DNA from: Pedobacter rhodius
GTDB lineage: Bacteria; Bacteroidota; Bacteroidia; Sphingobacteriales; Sphingobacteriaceae
NCBI RefSeq assembly: GCF_027213645.1
Contig: NZ_JAPWGL010000003.1
Location: 62,001-126,000 of the forward strand
Length of the DNA stretch: 64,000 nucleotides
Direction: 5' to 3'
In this document: positions 46,240-54,800 of the stretch, piece after piece
Layout: the number at the start of each line of letters is the position of its first letter
How positions within the stretch are numbered: position 1 is the first letter of the stretch
Made by a program: the position numbers and the translations under genes
The notes under the pieces: model-generated
Database searches by the model: none
The model's input: the letters and a program-made list of their open reading frames with translations, nothing else
What the model was told of the DNA's origin: nothing

Positions 46240-47430
46240 TTAATATAACAAATTACTATCATAAGGATACCTCGCTGTGTGTGCAGCCTTTACCTTATCA
46301 TATAATAGCGTTTTAAATTCTTCTATATTTTCTTTTTCTGTAGCCGAAATAAACAAAACCGGCACTTTGCCATGGCTCATCCAGCTTTTCTTAAAATCTT
46401 CGATGGTTAATTTTCCATCATCATCTTCGTCTTTAACTTCCGGCGAAACATAGGCATCAATTTTATTAAAAACTAAAATCATGTCTTTATCAATTGCACC
46501 GATATCTTTTAAGGTTTCGTTAACGATATGAATCTGATCCTCAAAATTCGGATGCGAAACATCGACAACATGAATCAGAAGATCTGCTTCACGAACTTCA
46601 TCCAAAGTCGATTTAAAACATTCTACCAAATGGTGAGGTAACTTTCTGATAAATCCAACGGTATCGGACAGCAAGAAAGGCAGGTTTTCAATTACGACTT
46701 TACGAACCGTTGTGTCTAAAGTAGCGAAAAGCTTGTTTTCTGCAAACACTTCCGATTTCGAAAGCATGTTCATAATAGTCGATTTCCCGACATTGGTATA
46801 ACCAACAAGGGCAACACGAATAAGCTGACCGCGATTTTTGCGCTGCGTTTCATTTTGCTTATCTATATTCCTTAAACGCTCTTTTAACAAAGAGATTTTA
46901 TTCAGAATAATTCGCCTGTCACTTTCAATCTGCGTTTCACCAGGTCCACGCATACCAATACCACCCTTCTGGCGCTCTAAGTGCGTCCACATACCGGTTA
47001 GCCGTGGCAAAACGTATTGTAACTGGGCTAATTCTACCTGTGTTTTCGCTTGTGCAGTTTGTGCCCTGCTAGCAAAAATATCCAGAATTAAATTACTTCT
47101 GTCTAAAACCTTAACGCCTAATTCTCTATCTATATTTCGCAGTTGCGATGGCGATAATTCATCATCGAAAACCACTGTATCAATCTCTTCCGATTTTACA
47201 TACGCTTTTATTTCTTCAAGCTTTCCGGTACCCACAAAAGTTGCACGCTCTGGTTTTAACATCTTTTGGGTGAAGTTTTTTTCTACCATACCACCGGCTG
47301 TTTCAACCAAAAAGGCCAACTCATCTAAATATTCTTTTGTTTGCTCCTCTTTCTCGCCAGGCGTTATTACGCCGACCAAAATGGCTCGCTCCTGCTTGAT
47401 AGCAGTATCATAAAATTTTTGTTTTCCCAT
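46240..47430 (-). CDS. hflX: GTPase HflX
   Basis: 396 residues from ATG 47430 (an upstream in-frame ATG would lie inside the promoter box). N-terminal HflX domain with GTGKLEEIKAYV and DRSNLILDIFASRA, and a Gly-rich GGIGMRGPGE linker, then the GTPase: G1 GYTNVGKST, G3 DTVGF, G4 NKID. It splits stalled or hibernating 70S ribosomes. Confidence 0.96.
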   Translation of the reverse strand: MGKQKFYDTAIKQERAILVGVITPGEKEEQTKEYLDELAFLVETAGGMVEKNFTQKMLKPERATFVGTGKLEEIKAYVKSEEIDTVVFDDELSPSQLRNIDRELGVKVLDRSNLILDIFASRAQTAQAKTQVELAQLQYVLPRLTGMWTHLERQKGGIGMRGPGETQIESDRRIILNKISLLKERLRNIDKQNETQRKNRGQLIRVALVGYTNVGKSTIMNMLSKSEVFAENKLFATLDTTVRKVVIENLPFLLSDTVGFIRKLPHHLVECFKSTLDEVREADLLIHVVDVSHPNFEDQIHIVNETLKDIGAIDKDMILVFNKIDAYVSPEVKDEDDDGKLTIEDFKKSWMSHGKVPVLFISATEKENIEEFKTLLYDKVKAAHTARYPYDSNLLY

Positions 47431-47440
47431 GTAATTAGAA

Positions 47441-47448
47441 CAAAGATA
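47441..47448 (-). promoter_or_regulatory. Probable -7 box of the hflX promoter
   Basis: TATCTTTG on the minus strand matches TAnnTTTG 11 bases before the ATG, giving a very short leader of about 6 bases. No good -33 box at 19-21 bases. Confidence 0.45.
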
Positions 47449-47460
47449 CGAAATTTGCAA

Positions 47461-47853
47461 ACGTGTAAATCCATATACAAACCATGAAGGTGTAATAAAA
47501 GTTTTTTGCTTTGGTCAGTTATACCCTTTAGGTGTCGGAAGAATTGAAATCATTAATGCATTAAGAAAATTAAGGCTTTTCCGGTATATATCTAATAGGG
47601 AAAAATGCCAAAAGCATATTTATCTTAATAGTCTTAACCTCTAAATGGTTTAATAATTTTAAGCATATAAATTGATTTTATTTATTAAGCTTCGTTATAA
47701 AACACATCCGACGCTGCGCTTTAGATAGAGGCTCCGGACCTGCACATTTTTCAACATCGTAAGATGCGATAATACAAAACCCGCTTGTTACAAATGAGCG
47801 TGAGCTATAAGTTAAATTCAGTGCCTTCTGTGTTTCCGTGGAAAACCAAAAAA
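47461..47853. other. 393-bp region between hflX and trpC without gene
   Basis: No open frame, RNA gene or terminator stem of strength is seen. TCTGTGTTTCCGTGG near 47830 resembles pieces of the AACCGCAAAG/CACGGAG repeat family at 51031. Confidence 0.45.
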
Positions 47854-48636
47854 CTAAATCTGCCCTACAAATTCTTTAATCGCAGCACCAGGATTGTCGG
47901 TTTTCATAAAATTCTCGCCAATTAAAAATCCATTAAATCCAGCCGTTCTTAATTCTCTAATTGTTTGCGGATTACTAATTGCACTCTCCGAAATTTTCAA
48001 AAACTCATCAGGGATTCTGTTTACCAAATCGAATGATGTTTGAATATTAACCGTAAAATCGCCAAGATTCCTGTTATTAACACCAATAGCGTCTAAATCC
48101 GGGCAAATGCTTCTTTCCAACTCTTCAAGATTATGCACTTCAAGCAGCACATTTAAACCAAGGTTTTGGGCAAACTTTCCGAAATCGCTTACTTGCTGCG
48201 GCGTCAAAATCGAGGCAATCAGCAGAATAATATCCGCTCCCCAGGCTTTCGCTTCCAAAATCTGGTATTCATCAATCATGAAATCTTTTCTCAAAACCGG
48301 GATATTGTTTGCCGCCCTTGCAGCCAGGATATCGTCGGTTTTACCGCCAAAAAAATCTACGTCGGTTAAAACAGAAAGTGCAGAAGCACCCGCATTATTA
48401 TAGGCTTGTGTAACCTCAGCTACATCTGCAGTGCCGTTAATTAATCCCTTCGAAGGTGAACGACGCTTAAATTCAGCAATAATTCCGCTTCGGTCTTCAG
48501 CCAGCAAAAATTCTTTAAAAGAATAAGTATTTCTGTTAAAATGGATGGATTGCTCCAAATCCTTAACAGAAACCAATGCTTTTGCGTTGGCAACTTCCTG
48601 CTGCTTGCGTAATACGATTTTATCTAAAATATTCAT
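47854..48636 (-). CDS. trpC: Indole-3-glycerol phosphate synthase
   Basis: 260 residues, TIM barrel. Catalytic landmarks: EFKRRSPSKG (Glu/Lys pair), DVDFFGG, LRKDFM, LEVHNLEEL, IGVNNRNL and SESAIS. Fourth step of tryptophan synthesis. It is 122 bases behind trpG with a palindromic element between; trpD, trpF, trpB and trpA are not in the window. Confidence 0.96.
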   Translation of the reverse strand: MNILDKIVLRKQQEVANAKALVSVKDLEQSIHFNRNTYSFKEFLLAEDRSGIIAEFKRRSPSKGLINGTADVAEVTQAYNNAGASALSVLTDVDFFGGKTDDILAARAANNIPVLRKDFMIDEYQILEAKAWGADIILLIASILTPQQVSDFGKFAQNLGLNVLLEVHNLEELERSICPDLDAIGVNNRNLGDFTVNIQTSFDLVNRIPDEFLKISESAISNPQTIRELRTAGFNGFLIGENFMKTDNPGAAIKEFVGQI

Positions 48637-48654
48637 TTACTTTTCTATTAAGTC

Positions 48655-48751
48655 GTTATTGCGAGCTGGCTTTTTCAGTCAACGAAGCAATATTTTCTAT
48701 AAAATTGATTGCTTCGTGCCCTCGCAATGGCGGATATACTTGCAATGACGA
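48655..48751. repeat. GTCATTGCGAGG-type palindromic element, copy 3
   Basis: Left arm GTTATTGCGAGCTGGC... with AACGAAGCAAT, right arm ATTGCTTCGTGCCCTCGCAATG, followed by a second half GCAATGACGAG. It occupies the trpG-trpC gap. Confidence 0.85.
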
Positions 48752-48758
48752 GTTTTCT

Positions 48759-49340
48759 TTAAGATGTCAACCAGTTCTCCATCATTTGTTTACCAAATTC
48801 CGTTAATACACTTTCCGGGTGGAATTGCACTCCACGAACGTCGAGTGTTTCATGCCTTAATGCCATAATTTCGTTTTTATGATCCCTGGCCGTAATTTTT
48901 AAGCAGGATGGAAAATTCTCTTTGCTAACTACCCAGCTATGGTAACGACCAACATTGATGGTTTGCGGGCATTCCCAAAACAAAAATTCATCGCCGTCTA
49001 CAACCGTTACCGGCGTTGCAATGCCATGCATTGGCCGGCCAAGATTTAAAAGTGTTCCGCCGAAAACCTCCGCAATTGCCTGCTGACCTAAACAAACGCC
49101 GAAAATACTTTTTGTAGGCGCATAAGTTTTAATTACATCAAGCAATAATCCGGCTTCTTCCGGAATTCCTGGTCCGGGAGAAAGTAAAATTTTATCGTAC
49201 TGTTCTACGTCGGCAAGTTCAAATTTGTCATTTCTCCATACTTCGGCTTCGTAACCAACTTCATTAATTAAATGAACCAGGTTATACGTAAAACTGTCGT
49301 AATTATCGATTACCAGAACCGTCTTTTTATTATCACTCAT
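48759..49340 (-). CDS. trpG: Anthranilate synthase glutamine amidotransferase subunit
   Basis: 193 residues from ATG 49340; the longer frame to 49406 enters trpE and is rejected. Class I amidotransferase: IDNYDSFTYNLVH at the start, nucleophile Cys in GVCLGQQ, and the His/Glu of VQFHPESVLTE. Supplies ammonia to TrpE. 22 bases after trpE. Confidence 0.96.
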   Translation of the reverse strand: MSDNKKTVLVIDNYDSFTYNLVHLINEVGYEAEVWRNDKFELADVEQYDKILLSPGPGIPEEAGLLLDVIKTYAPTKSIFGVCLGQQAIAEVFGGTLLNLGRPMHGIATPVTVVDGDEFLFWECPQTINVGRYHSWVVSKENFPSCLKITARDHKNEIMALRHETLDVRGVQFHPESVLTEFGKQMMENWLTS

Positions 49341-49362
49341 TGTAATTCGTAAATTAAAAATC

Positions 49363-50781
49363 TTAAATATTTTGTGCCATTTCAATCGCCTTGCGTAAAG
49401 CTGCAATCTTATTGTTTACTTCCTGCATTTCTGTTTCAGGCACAGAATCGGCAACAATTCCGGCACCGGCACGGTAATGCAGTTCATTGTTTTTACTCAT
49501 AAAAGTTCTAATCATTATGGCATGATTAAAGTCTTCGTTAAAGCCCATAAAACCAATTGCACCGGCGTAAAAATTGCGCCCCAGCTGCTCATTTTCATCA
49601 ATCAGCTGCATAGCTTTATATTTCGGTGCGCCACTTAAAGTTCCTGCCGGATACGTATCTGCAACAACTTTAAAAGCACTGACATCATCCTGTAAATGGC
49701 CGCTAACTTTGCTTACCAAATGAATTAAGTGTGAATAATATTGAACTTCTTTAAAAGATTTAACTTCTACCCGGTTGCAATGCCTGCTTAAATCGTTTCT
49801 GGCCAAATCAACAAGCATTACATGTTCGGCGCTCTCTTTCGGGTCTTGTTCTAATTTTTTTGCCTGTTCTGCATCTTCGATATCGTTTCCACTACGTTTA
49901 AAAGTACCCGCTATAGGAAAAATATTGGCTGTATTGTTTTTAATGGTAATCTGTGCTTCGGGTGATGAACCAAAAAGTTTAAAATTCCCATAATCAAAAT
50001 AGAACAGGTACGGTGAAGGATTTATTGAGCGCAGGCAGCGGTAAACATTAAATTCATCCCCTGTAAAAGCTTGTTTAAAGGCCCTGGAAGGTACAATCTG
50101 GAAAACATCGCCGCGGTAAATGTGTTTTTGAAGTTTTTCTACCAGCTGAATAAATCCTTCATCAGTTAAATTAGAAGATTCTTCGCCTTTAATTTGAAAT
50201 TTGTATTCCGGGTAGTTTTTATTCTGAATCAGGTATTCCATTTTCTCCAAACCAACCTCTTCTTCACCTTCAAAAGCATTTCTGAATAAGGTTATTTCAT
50301 TCTTGAAATGGTCGATTGCGATGATGTAGCGATACAAATGATATTGCATTTCAGGGATTTCTTCTCCTTCCGGCGTTTCAGATGTAAACTTAATATCTTC
50401 GAAATGCTGAACGGCATTCCAGGTGAAATAGCCAAACAAGCCACTTGTTATAAACTTGATTTCGGGAATTTCGGTTTCTTTAAATTTATCTTTAAAGGCA
50501 GAAATCTGTTCGGTTAAGTTTTCACTCTCGGTTATTTCAACCGAACCATCAGGAAAATAACTTTCCAGTCTGGTACCTTTTAAAATGATGCCTGCAACCG
50601 GATCGGCGCATACAAAGCTCATTGAATTTTCACGACTATGGTAATCAGAACTTTCCAATAAAATACTGTTCGGGTATACATCGCGCAAGCGTAGGTAAAT
50701 GCTTACCGGTGTAGTGGTATCAGCAAGCAATTTTTTATAGGTGGTATTAATTTTAAACATTTCTTTCTCTGTAGTCATCAT
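49363..50781 (-). CDS. trpE: Anthranilate synthase component I
   Basis: 472 residues (465 if translation starts at ATG 50760, which matches MFKINTTYKKL of relatives). The N-terminal LLESSD motif is the usual tryptophan feedback site. Catalytic part: FGSSPEAQ, FPIAGTFKRSG, LVDLARNDLSRHC, GTLSGAPKYKAM. Converts chorismate to anthranilate with TrpG. It stands directly behind a leader peptide and terminator on the same strand. Confidence 0.95.
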   Translation of the reverse strand: MMTTEKEMFKINTTYKKLLADTTTPVSIYLRLRDVYPNSILLESSDYHSRENSMSFVCADPVAGIILKGTRLESYFPDGSVEITESENLTEQISAFKDKFKETEIPEIKFITSGLFGYFTWNAVQHFEDIKFTSETPEGEEIPEMQYHLYRYIIAIDHFKNEITLFRNAFEGEEEVGLEKMEYLIQNKNYPEYKFQIKGEESSNLTDEGFIQLVEKLQKHIYRGDVFQIVPSRAFKQAFTGDEFNVYRCLRSINPSPYLFYFDYGNFKLFGSSPEAQITIKNNTANIFPIAGTFKRSGNDIEDAEQAKKLEQDPKESAEHVMLVDLARNDLSRHCNRVEVKSFKEVQYYSHLIHLVSKVSGHLQDDVSAFKVVADTYPAGTLSGAPKYKAMQLIDENEQLGRNFYAGAIGFMGFNEDFNHAIMIRTFMSKNNELHYRAGAGIVADSVPETEMQEVNNKIAALRKAIEMAQNI

Positions 50782-50782
50782 T

Positions 50783-50806
50783 ACATCGTACCTCGCAATG
50801 ACGTGA
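50783..50806. repeat. Half copy of the GTCATTGCGAGG element
   Basis: CATCGTACCTCGCAATGACG is a single right arm, without its partner, abutting the trpE start codons. Confidence 0.75.
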
Positions 50807-50814
50807 ATTTATTA

Positions 50815-50854
50815 ATAAATAAAAAGCCCGGCGTGTGGTTCTACGCCGGGCTTT
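50815..50854 (-). terminator. trp attenuator: terminator hairpin between leader peptide and trpE
   Basis: A perfect 12-bp stem (minus strand AAAGCCCGGCGT, 50854-50843; ACGCCGGGCTTT, 50834-50823) with an eight-base loop and a T-rich run UUUUUAUUUAUU. The first arm can instead pair with the leader segment GCGCCGG (50910-50904) through CCGGCGT (50849-50843), which would block the terminator. Confidence 0.88.
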
Positions 50855-50893
50855 AATGGTTCTTTAAGGTTTAGGTTGATAAAAAATATTTCC

Positions 50894-50962
50894 TCATACG
50901 CAGCCGGCGCAATTCTGTTTTGAATTACCTTGCCAAAGCCATGTATGTATATTGTTGATCAT
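50894..50962 (-). CDS. trpL: trp leader peptide, 22 residues, with two Trp codons
   Basis: ATG at 50962 to TGA at 50894. It begins MINNIHTWLWQG and ends NCAGCV, with TGG codons at positions 8 and 10. Too short for normal gene finding. Ribosome stalling at the TGG codons (50941-50939 and 50935-50933) would leave the antiterminator segment 50910-50904 free; a ribosome at the stop would cover it. This is the layout of classic trp attenuation. Confidence 0.85.
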   Translation of the reverse strand: MINNIHTWLWQGNSKQNCAGCV

Positions 50963-50968
50963 GAGCGA

Positions 50969-50976
50969 CAAAAATA
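50969..50976 (-). promoter_or_regulatory. Candidate -7 box of the trp operon
   Basis: TATTTTTG matches TAnnTTTG but lies only 6 bases from the leader ATG, so the mRNA would have an almost absent 5' leader. The -33 region is weak. Confidence 0.4.
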
Positions 50977-51030
50977 TAAAGAATTTTGAAAAACGGAAAT
51001 ATTAATAAAAATAGTTTTAAAAATTTTAAC

Positions 51031-51205
51031 CGCAAAGTCCGCTAAACTGGAATTCTAAAACCATTTAACCACCGAGCACACGGAGAAAAGGCACAAGCAC
51101 ATGAGTTTATATATTTTCCATGCCCTCTGTGAGATCTTTGTGTGCTCTATGGTAAAAACCTTTGCTCAACTTTGCGAAAAAACTTTATGCGCTTTGCGGT
51201 TAAAT
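51031..51205. repeat. Long imperfect palindrome between trp leader and next gene
   Basis: AACCGCAAAGTCCGC (51030-51044) faces GCGCTTTGCGGTTAA (51188-51202), and ACCACCGAGCACACGG faces the region with GTGTGCTCTATGGT near 51140-51157. Such AACCGCAAAG/CACGGAG palindromes are typical repeat words of Bacteroidota intergenic DNA. Confidence 0.8.
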
Positions 51206-51209
51206 CCCT

Positions 51210-51653
51210 TTAAGATATTCCAAAGAAACTTCTACCCGGAACATCTTTAACCATTAATAAAATGGCGACGATAATCAGAATTAATGCCAATCCAAAAAAC
51301 ACTGATATCGTACGGTGCTTTGCAACCGCTTCAACTGCCTTTTTCGATTTTGAATTCCCAACTGTAATTAAAATAATGGCCAAAATCATCATGCTGATGT
51401 GTTCCATTTTCCAATAACGACCAACAGCGTTGCTGCTATCTGCTTTGTACCAATCGCCAATAAAATATAAAGCCAAACCAATCAATAGTTGAATGTGCGC
51501 ACTGATTAAAGTAAACACATTTAGTTTTCTATCGCCTTCAGTATAACTTTTATTGCCTAACCAGCCAGTCAAGGCCTTAATAACTGCAATAAGCAATAAA
51601 ATAAAAACGATATAACGCCATCCGGAATGAGCACTTTTTAAAATTTGATACAT
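51210..51653 (-). CDS. Four-helix membrane protein (hypothetical, cytochrome-b-like layout)
   Basis: 147 residues from ATG 51653 (MYQILKSAHSGWRY); the longer frame to 51746 is less likely. Four membrane helices with His residues in SAHSGWRYIV, ISAHIQL, KMEHISM and AKHRTISV, positions that could bind haem, but this is not proven. Often annotated as cytochrome B in relatives. It diverges from the amidohydrolase operon. Confidence 0.8.
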   Translation of the reverse strand: MYQILKSAHSGWRYIVFILLLIAVIKALTGWLGNKSYTEGDRKLNVFTLISAHIQLLIGLALYFIGDWYKADSSNAVGRYWKMEHISMMILAIILITVGNSKSKKAVEAVAKHRTISVFFGLALILIIVAILLMVKDVPGRSFFGIS

Positions 51654-51767
51654 AGTGATAATGTTTTGTACACCAAAAGTAATGATTAATTGTAAAAAAG
51701 AGGTTAACAAGCAATTTCGACTGTAATTTATATTAGTTTTAAACAAAATAAACCCCTAAAACATATT

Positions 51768-54700
51768 ATGAAGAAAATTTTACTCGCCTTTGCGCTGGTA
51801 TTTTCCTCTACGATTTTGTTTGCACAGCAAAATACCTATCCAGTTAACGGTTCTTACGACACAAGGCCGGGTATGTTTGCATTCATTAATGCAACAATTG
51901 TAGTAAATGCCAATCAAACTTTAACAAATGCAACATTATTAGTAAAAGGCTCTACTATCCAGGCCGTTGGCTCCGGATTGGCCGTTCCAAAAGGCTATGT
52001 TGTTGTAGATTTAAAAGGGAAATTCGTTTACCCTGCTCTCGTTGATGCTTTTACAAGTTATGGCGTTCCTGAAGCAACTGTTCAGGCACGTGGTTTCGGT
52101 GGAGGTGGTGGTCAGCGCCAGTCTATTTTTGTTTCTACTAAAAAAGGCGCTTATGGCTGGAATGAATCCATCAGACCAGAAACTTATGTGAAGAATATCT
52201 TCACTGTCGACAGTAAAAAAGCGGATGAGTTACGTAAAGCCGGTTTCGGAAGTGTGAATACGATTAGTCGTGATGGTATTGCACGTGGCGTTTCGGCAGC
52301 TGTAACTTTAAACGAGGGTTCTGATAATAATGTCTTTTTAAAAGACCAAACCGCAGCCAACTATTCATTTAATAAAGGCACATCATCAAACGATTACCCG
52401 ACGTCTTTAATGGGTTCAATCGCTCTGTTACGCCAAACCTATTACGATTCGCAATGGTATGGCAAACAAAAAGAGGAGTATAATATCTCTTTAGAGGAGT
52501 TTGGAAAACAACAAGCGATGCCTCAGATTTTTGAAGTTGACGGCTGGGCAAATGTACTTCGTGCAGATAAACTTGGAAAAGAGTTTGGCAAACAATACAT
52601 CATCAAATCCACAGGCGATGAGTATCAACGCATTAATGAGGTAAAGGCAACAGGCGCAAGCTTGATTATTCCCTTGTCTTTCCCTAAAGCTTACGATGTT
52701 GAAGATCCTGCGGAAGCAAGAAACATTACATTAGCACAAATGAAAGCCTGGGAACTGGCACCAACAAACCCTGCAGCGCTTGAAAAAGCAGGCGTTAAAT
52801 TTGCCTTAACGGCTTTTGGTCTAGAAAATATCCGCGATTTCTGGGCGAATATCCGCACTGCGATTGATAACGGATTAACCGAAAAACAAGCTTTACAATC
52901 AATTACTGAGGTTCCGGCTTCACTTTTAGGCATCAGTGATAAAGTTGGCTCACTGGAAAAAGGTAAAGTGGCTAATTTCCTAATCTCTTCGGATAATTTA
53001 TTCAAAAAGGAAAATATCATTTTCGAAAACTGGGTGCAGGGTAAACGCTACATCGTCAATAAAATGGATGTTTCTGATGTTCGTGGAAATTACAACCTGA
53101 ATGTTGATGGAATTAGCGGAGGCCTACTGTTGAAAATTACCGGAACTGCTGGCGGCTCAACTGCTGCCATCGAAAGAAGTGGTGTGGATAGTGTTAAAAC
53201 AACAGCAACATTTGCCAGAAACGGCGATTGGGTAAGCATTAATTTTAACCTGAAGAAGAATCCTAAAGGCGATGTTCGTTTAAGCGGTTACTTAACTTCT
53301 GCAAGTCCTTTAACTTTTAAAGGTGAAGTAGCGCTGCCCGACGGAACTTTTGGCAAATTTACGGCAACTTATAAAGAAGCCGCCCGTGAAATGCCAAAAC
53401 GTGAGGAGCCAAAACCTGCCTTAGCAGTTGGTACATTGCTTTATCCGTTTGGTGCTTTTGGTAATACAGAAATACCTAAACAAGAAAGTGTTTTAATTAA
53501 AAACGCAACCGTTTGGACGAATGAAAAAGAAGGTGTTCTTCAAAATGCCGATGTGCTGCTAGAAAACGGAAAAATCAAAGCTGTTGGTAAAAACTTATCT
53601 GCTGGAAGCGCAAAAGTAATTGATGGTACAGGCAAACATGTAACTGCAGGTATTATCGATGAACACTCGCACATTGCCGGTAGTGGTGGTATTAACGAAG
53701 GCGCACAATCTGTTTCGGCAGAAGTTCGCATCGCTGATATTATTAACTCGGAAGATGTAAACATTTATCGCCAGTTGGCTGGAGGTGTTACAACTTCTCA
53801 TATCTTACACGGTTCTGCAAACCCAATTGGTGGTCAATCTCAGTTAATTAAATTACGTTGGGGTAAAGCACCGGAAGAATTAAAATTCGCAGGTGCAGAT
53901 GGTTTCATCAAGTTTGCCTTAGGCGAAAATGTTAAGCAAAGTAACTTCGGTACTGGTGCCCGTTTCCCGGTAACACGTATGGGTGTTGAACAAACTTTTG
54001 TTGACGAATTTACCCGTGCTAAAGAATACGAAAAAGCAATGAAGGTAAAGGGCAACAGTGTTCGCAGAGATTTGGAATTAGATGCAATTGTTGAAATTTT
54101 AAACAATAAACGCTTTATTACCTGCCACTCTTATGTTCAGAGTGAAATTAATATGCTGATCCATGTTGCAGATAGCTTAGGTTTCAAAATCAATACTTTC
54201 ACCCATATTTTAGAAGGTTATAAAGTAGCCGATAAAATGAAAGCGCATGGTATTGCCGGTTCTACTTTCTCAGATTGGTGGGCTTACAAAAACGAGGTTG
54301 CTGAAGCAATTCCTTATAACGGAAAAATTATGCACAACGTGGGCGTTACAACTGCTTTCAACTCGGATGATGCTGAAATGGCCCGCCACTTAAATCAGGA
54401 GGCTGGTAAATCGGTCCTTTATGGTGGTGTTCCTGAAGAAGATGCCTTGAAATTTGTAACCCTTAACCCTGCTAGAATGCTTCACATCGATGATAAAGTT
54501 GGGAGTTTAAAACCCGGTAAAGATGCAGATGTTGTAGTTTGGTCTGCAAACCCATTATCCATCTACGCAAAAGCAGAAAAAACTTTTGTTGACGGAATTG
54601 CTTATTGGGATATTGATAAAGATGCTCAGACAATCAAAACACAACAGGCAGAAAAGGCTCGTTTAATTCAGAAGATGTTGGATAGCAAAAGCACTGGCGT

Positions 54701-54800
54701 TCGTACTCAACGTCCGTTTGGCAATGCACCACGCCTTTACAATTGCGAAACTTTAGAAGATTATTCAGCAGAATTAAATGAAAAAGAACATGCGCACTAA
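51768..54800 (+). CDS. Secreted tandem amidohydrolase protein, second module intact
   Basis: 1010 residues with a signal peptide (LFAQQ near residue 19). Two amidohydrolase modules. The first (about 25-430) has YPALVDAFTSYG where the family has PGxxDxHxH, so its metal site is lost. The second (about 590-990) has IIDEHSHIAG, TCHSYVQSE, THILEGYKV and FNSDDAEM, so it should bind metals. Probably an imidazolonepropionase/prolidase-like hydrolase outside the cytoplasm; substrate unknown. The 3' end overlaps the next gene by 23 bases. Confidence 0.9.
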   Translation: MKKILLAFALVFSSTILFAQQNTYPVNGSYDTRPGMFAFINATIVVNANQTLTNATLLVKGSTIQAVGSGLAVPKGYVVVDLKGKFVYPALVDAFTSYGVPEATVQARGFGGGGGQRQSIFVSTKKGAYGWNESIRPETYVKNIFTVDSKKADELRKAGFGSVNTISRDGIARGVSAAVTLNEGSDNNVFLKDQTAANYSFNKGTSSNDYPTSLMGSIALLRQTYYDSQWYGKQKEEYNISLEEFGKQQAMPQIFEVDGWANVLRADKLGKEFGKQYIIKSTGDEYQRINEVKATGASLIIPLSFPKAYDVEDPAEARNITLAQMKAWELAPTNPAALEKAGVKFALTAFGLENIRDFWANIRTAIDNGLTEKQALQSITEVPASLLGISDKVGSLEKGKVANFLISSDNLFKKENIIFENWVQGKRYIVNKMDVSDVRGNYNLNVDGISGGLLLKITGTAGGSTAAIERSGVDSVKTTATFARNGDWVSINFNLKKNPKGDVRLSGYLTSASPLTFKGEVALPDGTFGKFTATYKEAAREMPKREEPKPALAVGTLLYPFGAFGNTEIPKQESVLIKNATVWTNEKEGVLQNADVLLENGKIKAVGKNLSAGSAKVIDGTGKHVTAGIIDEHSHIAGSGGINEGAQSVSAEVRIADIINSEDVNIYRQLAGGVTTSHILHGSANPIGGQSQLIKLRWGKAPEELKFAGADGFIKFALGENVKQSNFGTGARFPVTRMGVEQTFVDEFTRAKEYEKAMKVKGNSVRRDLELDAIVEILNNKRFITCHSYVQSEINMLIHVADSLGFKINTFTHILEGYKVADKMKAHGIAGSTFSDWWAYKNEVAEAIPYNGKIMHNVGVTTAFNSDDAEMARHLNQEAGKSVLYGGVPEEDALKFVTLNPARMLHIDDKVGSLKPGKDADVVVWSANPLSIYAKAEKTFVDGIAYWDIDKDAQTIKTQQAEKARLIQKMLDSKSTGVRTQRPFGNAPRLYNCETLEDYSAELNEKEHAH

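Noticed and set aside
46838..47413. 191-codon frame on the plus strand
   Set aside because: It is antisense to hflX, whose motifs are complete; Ser/Phe/Cys-rich composition is that of a shadow.
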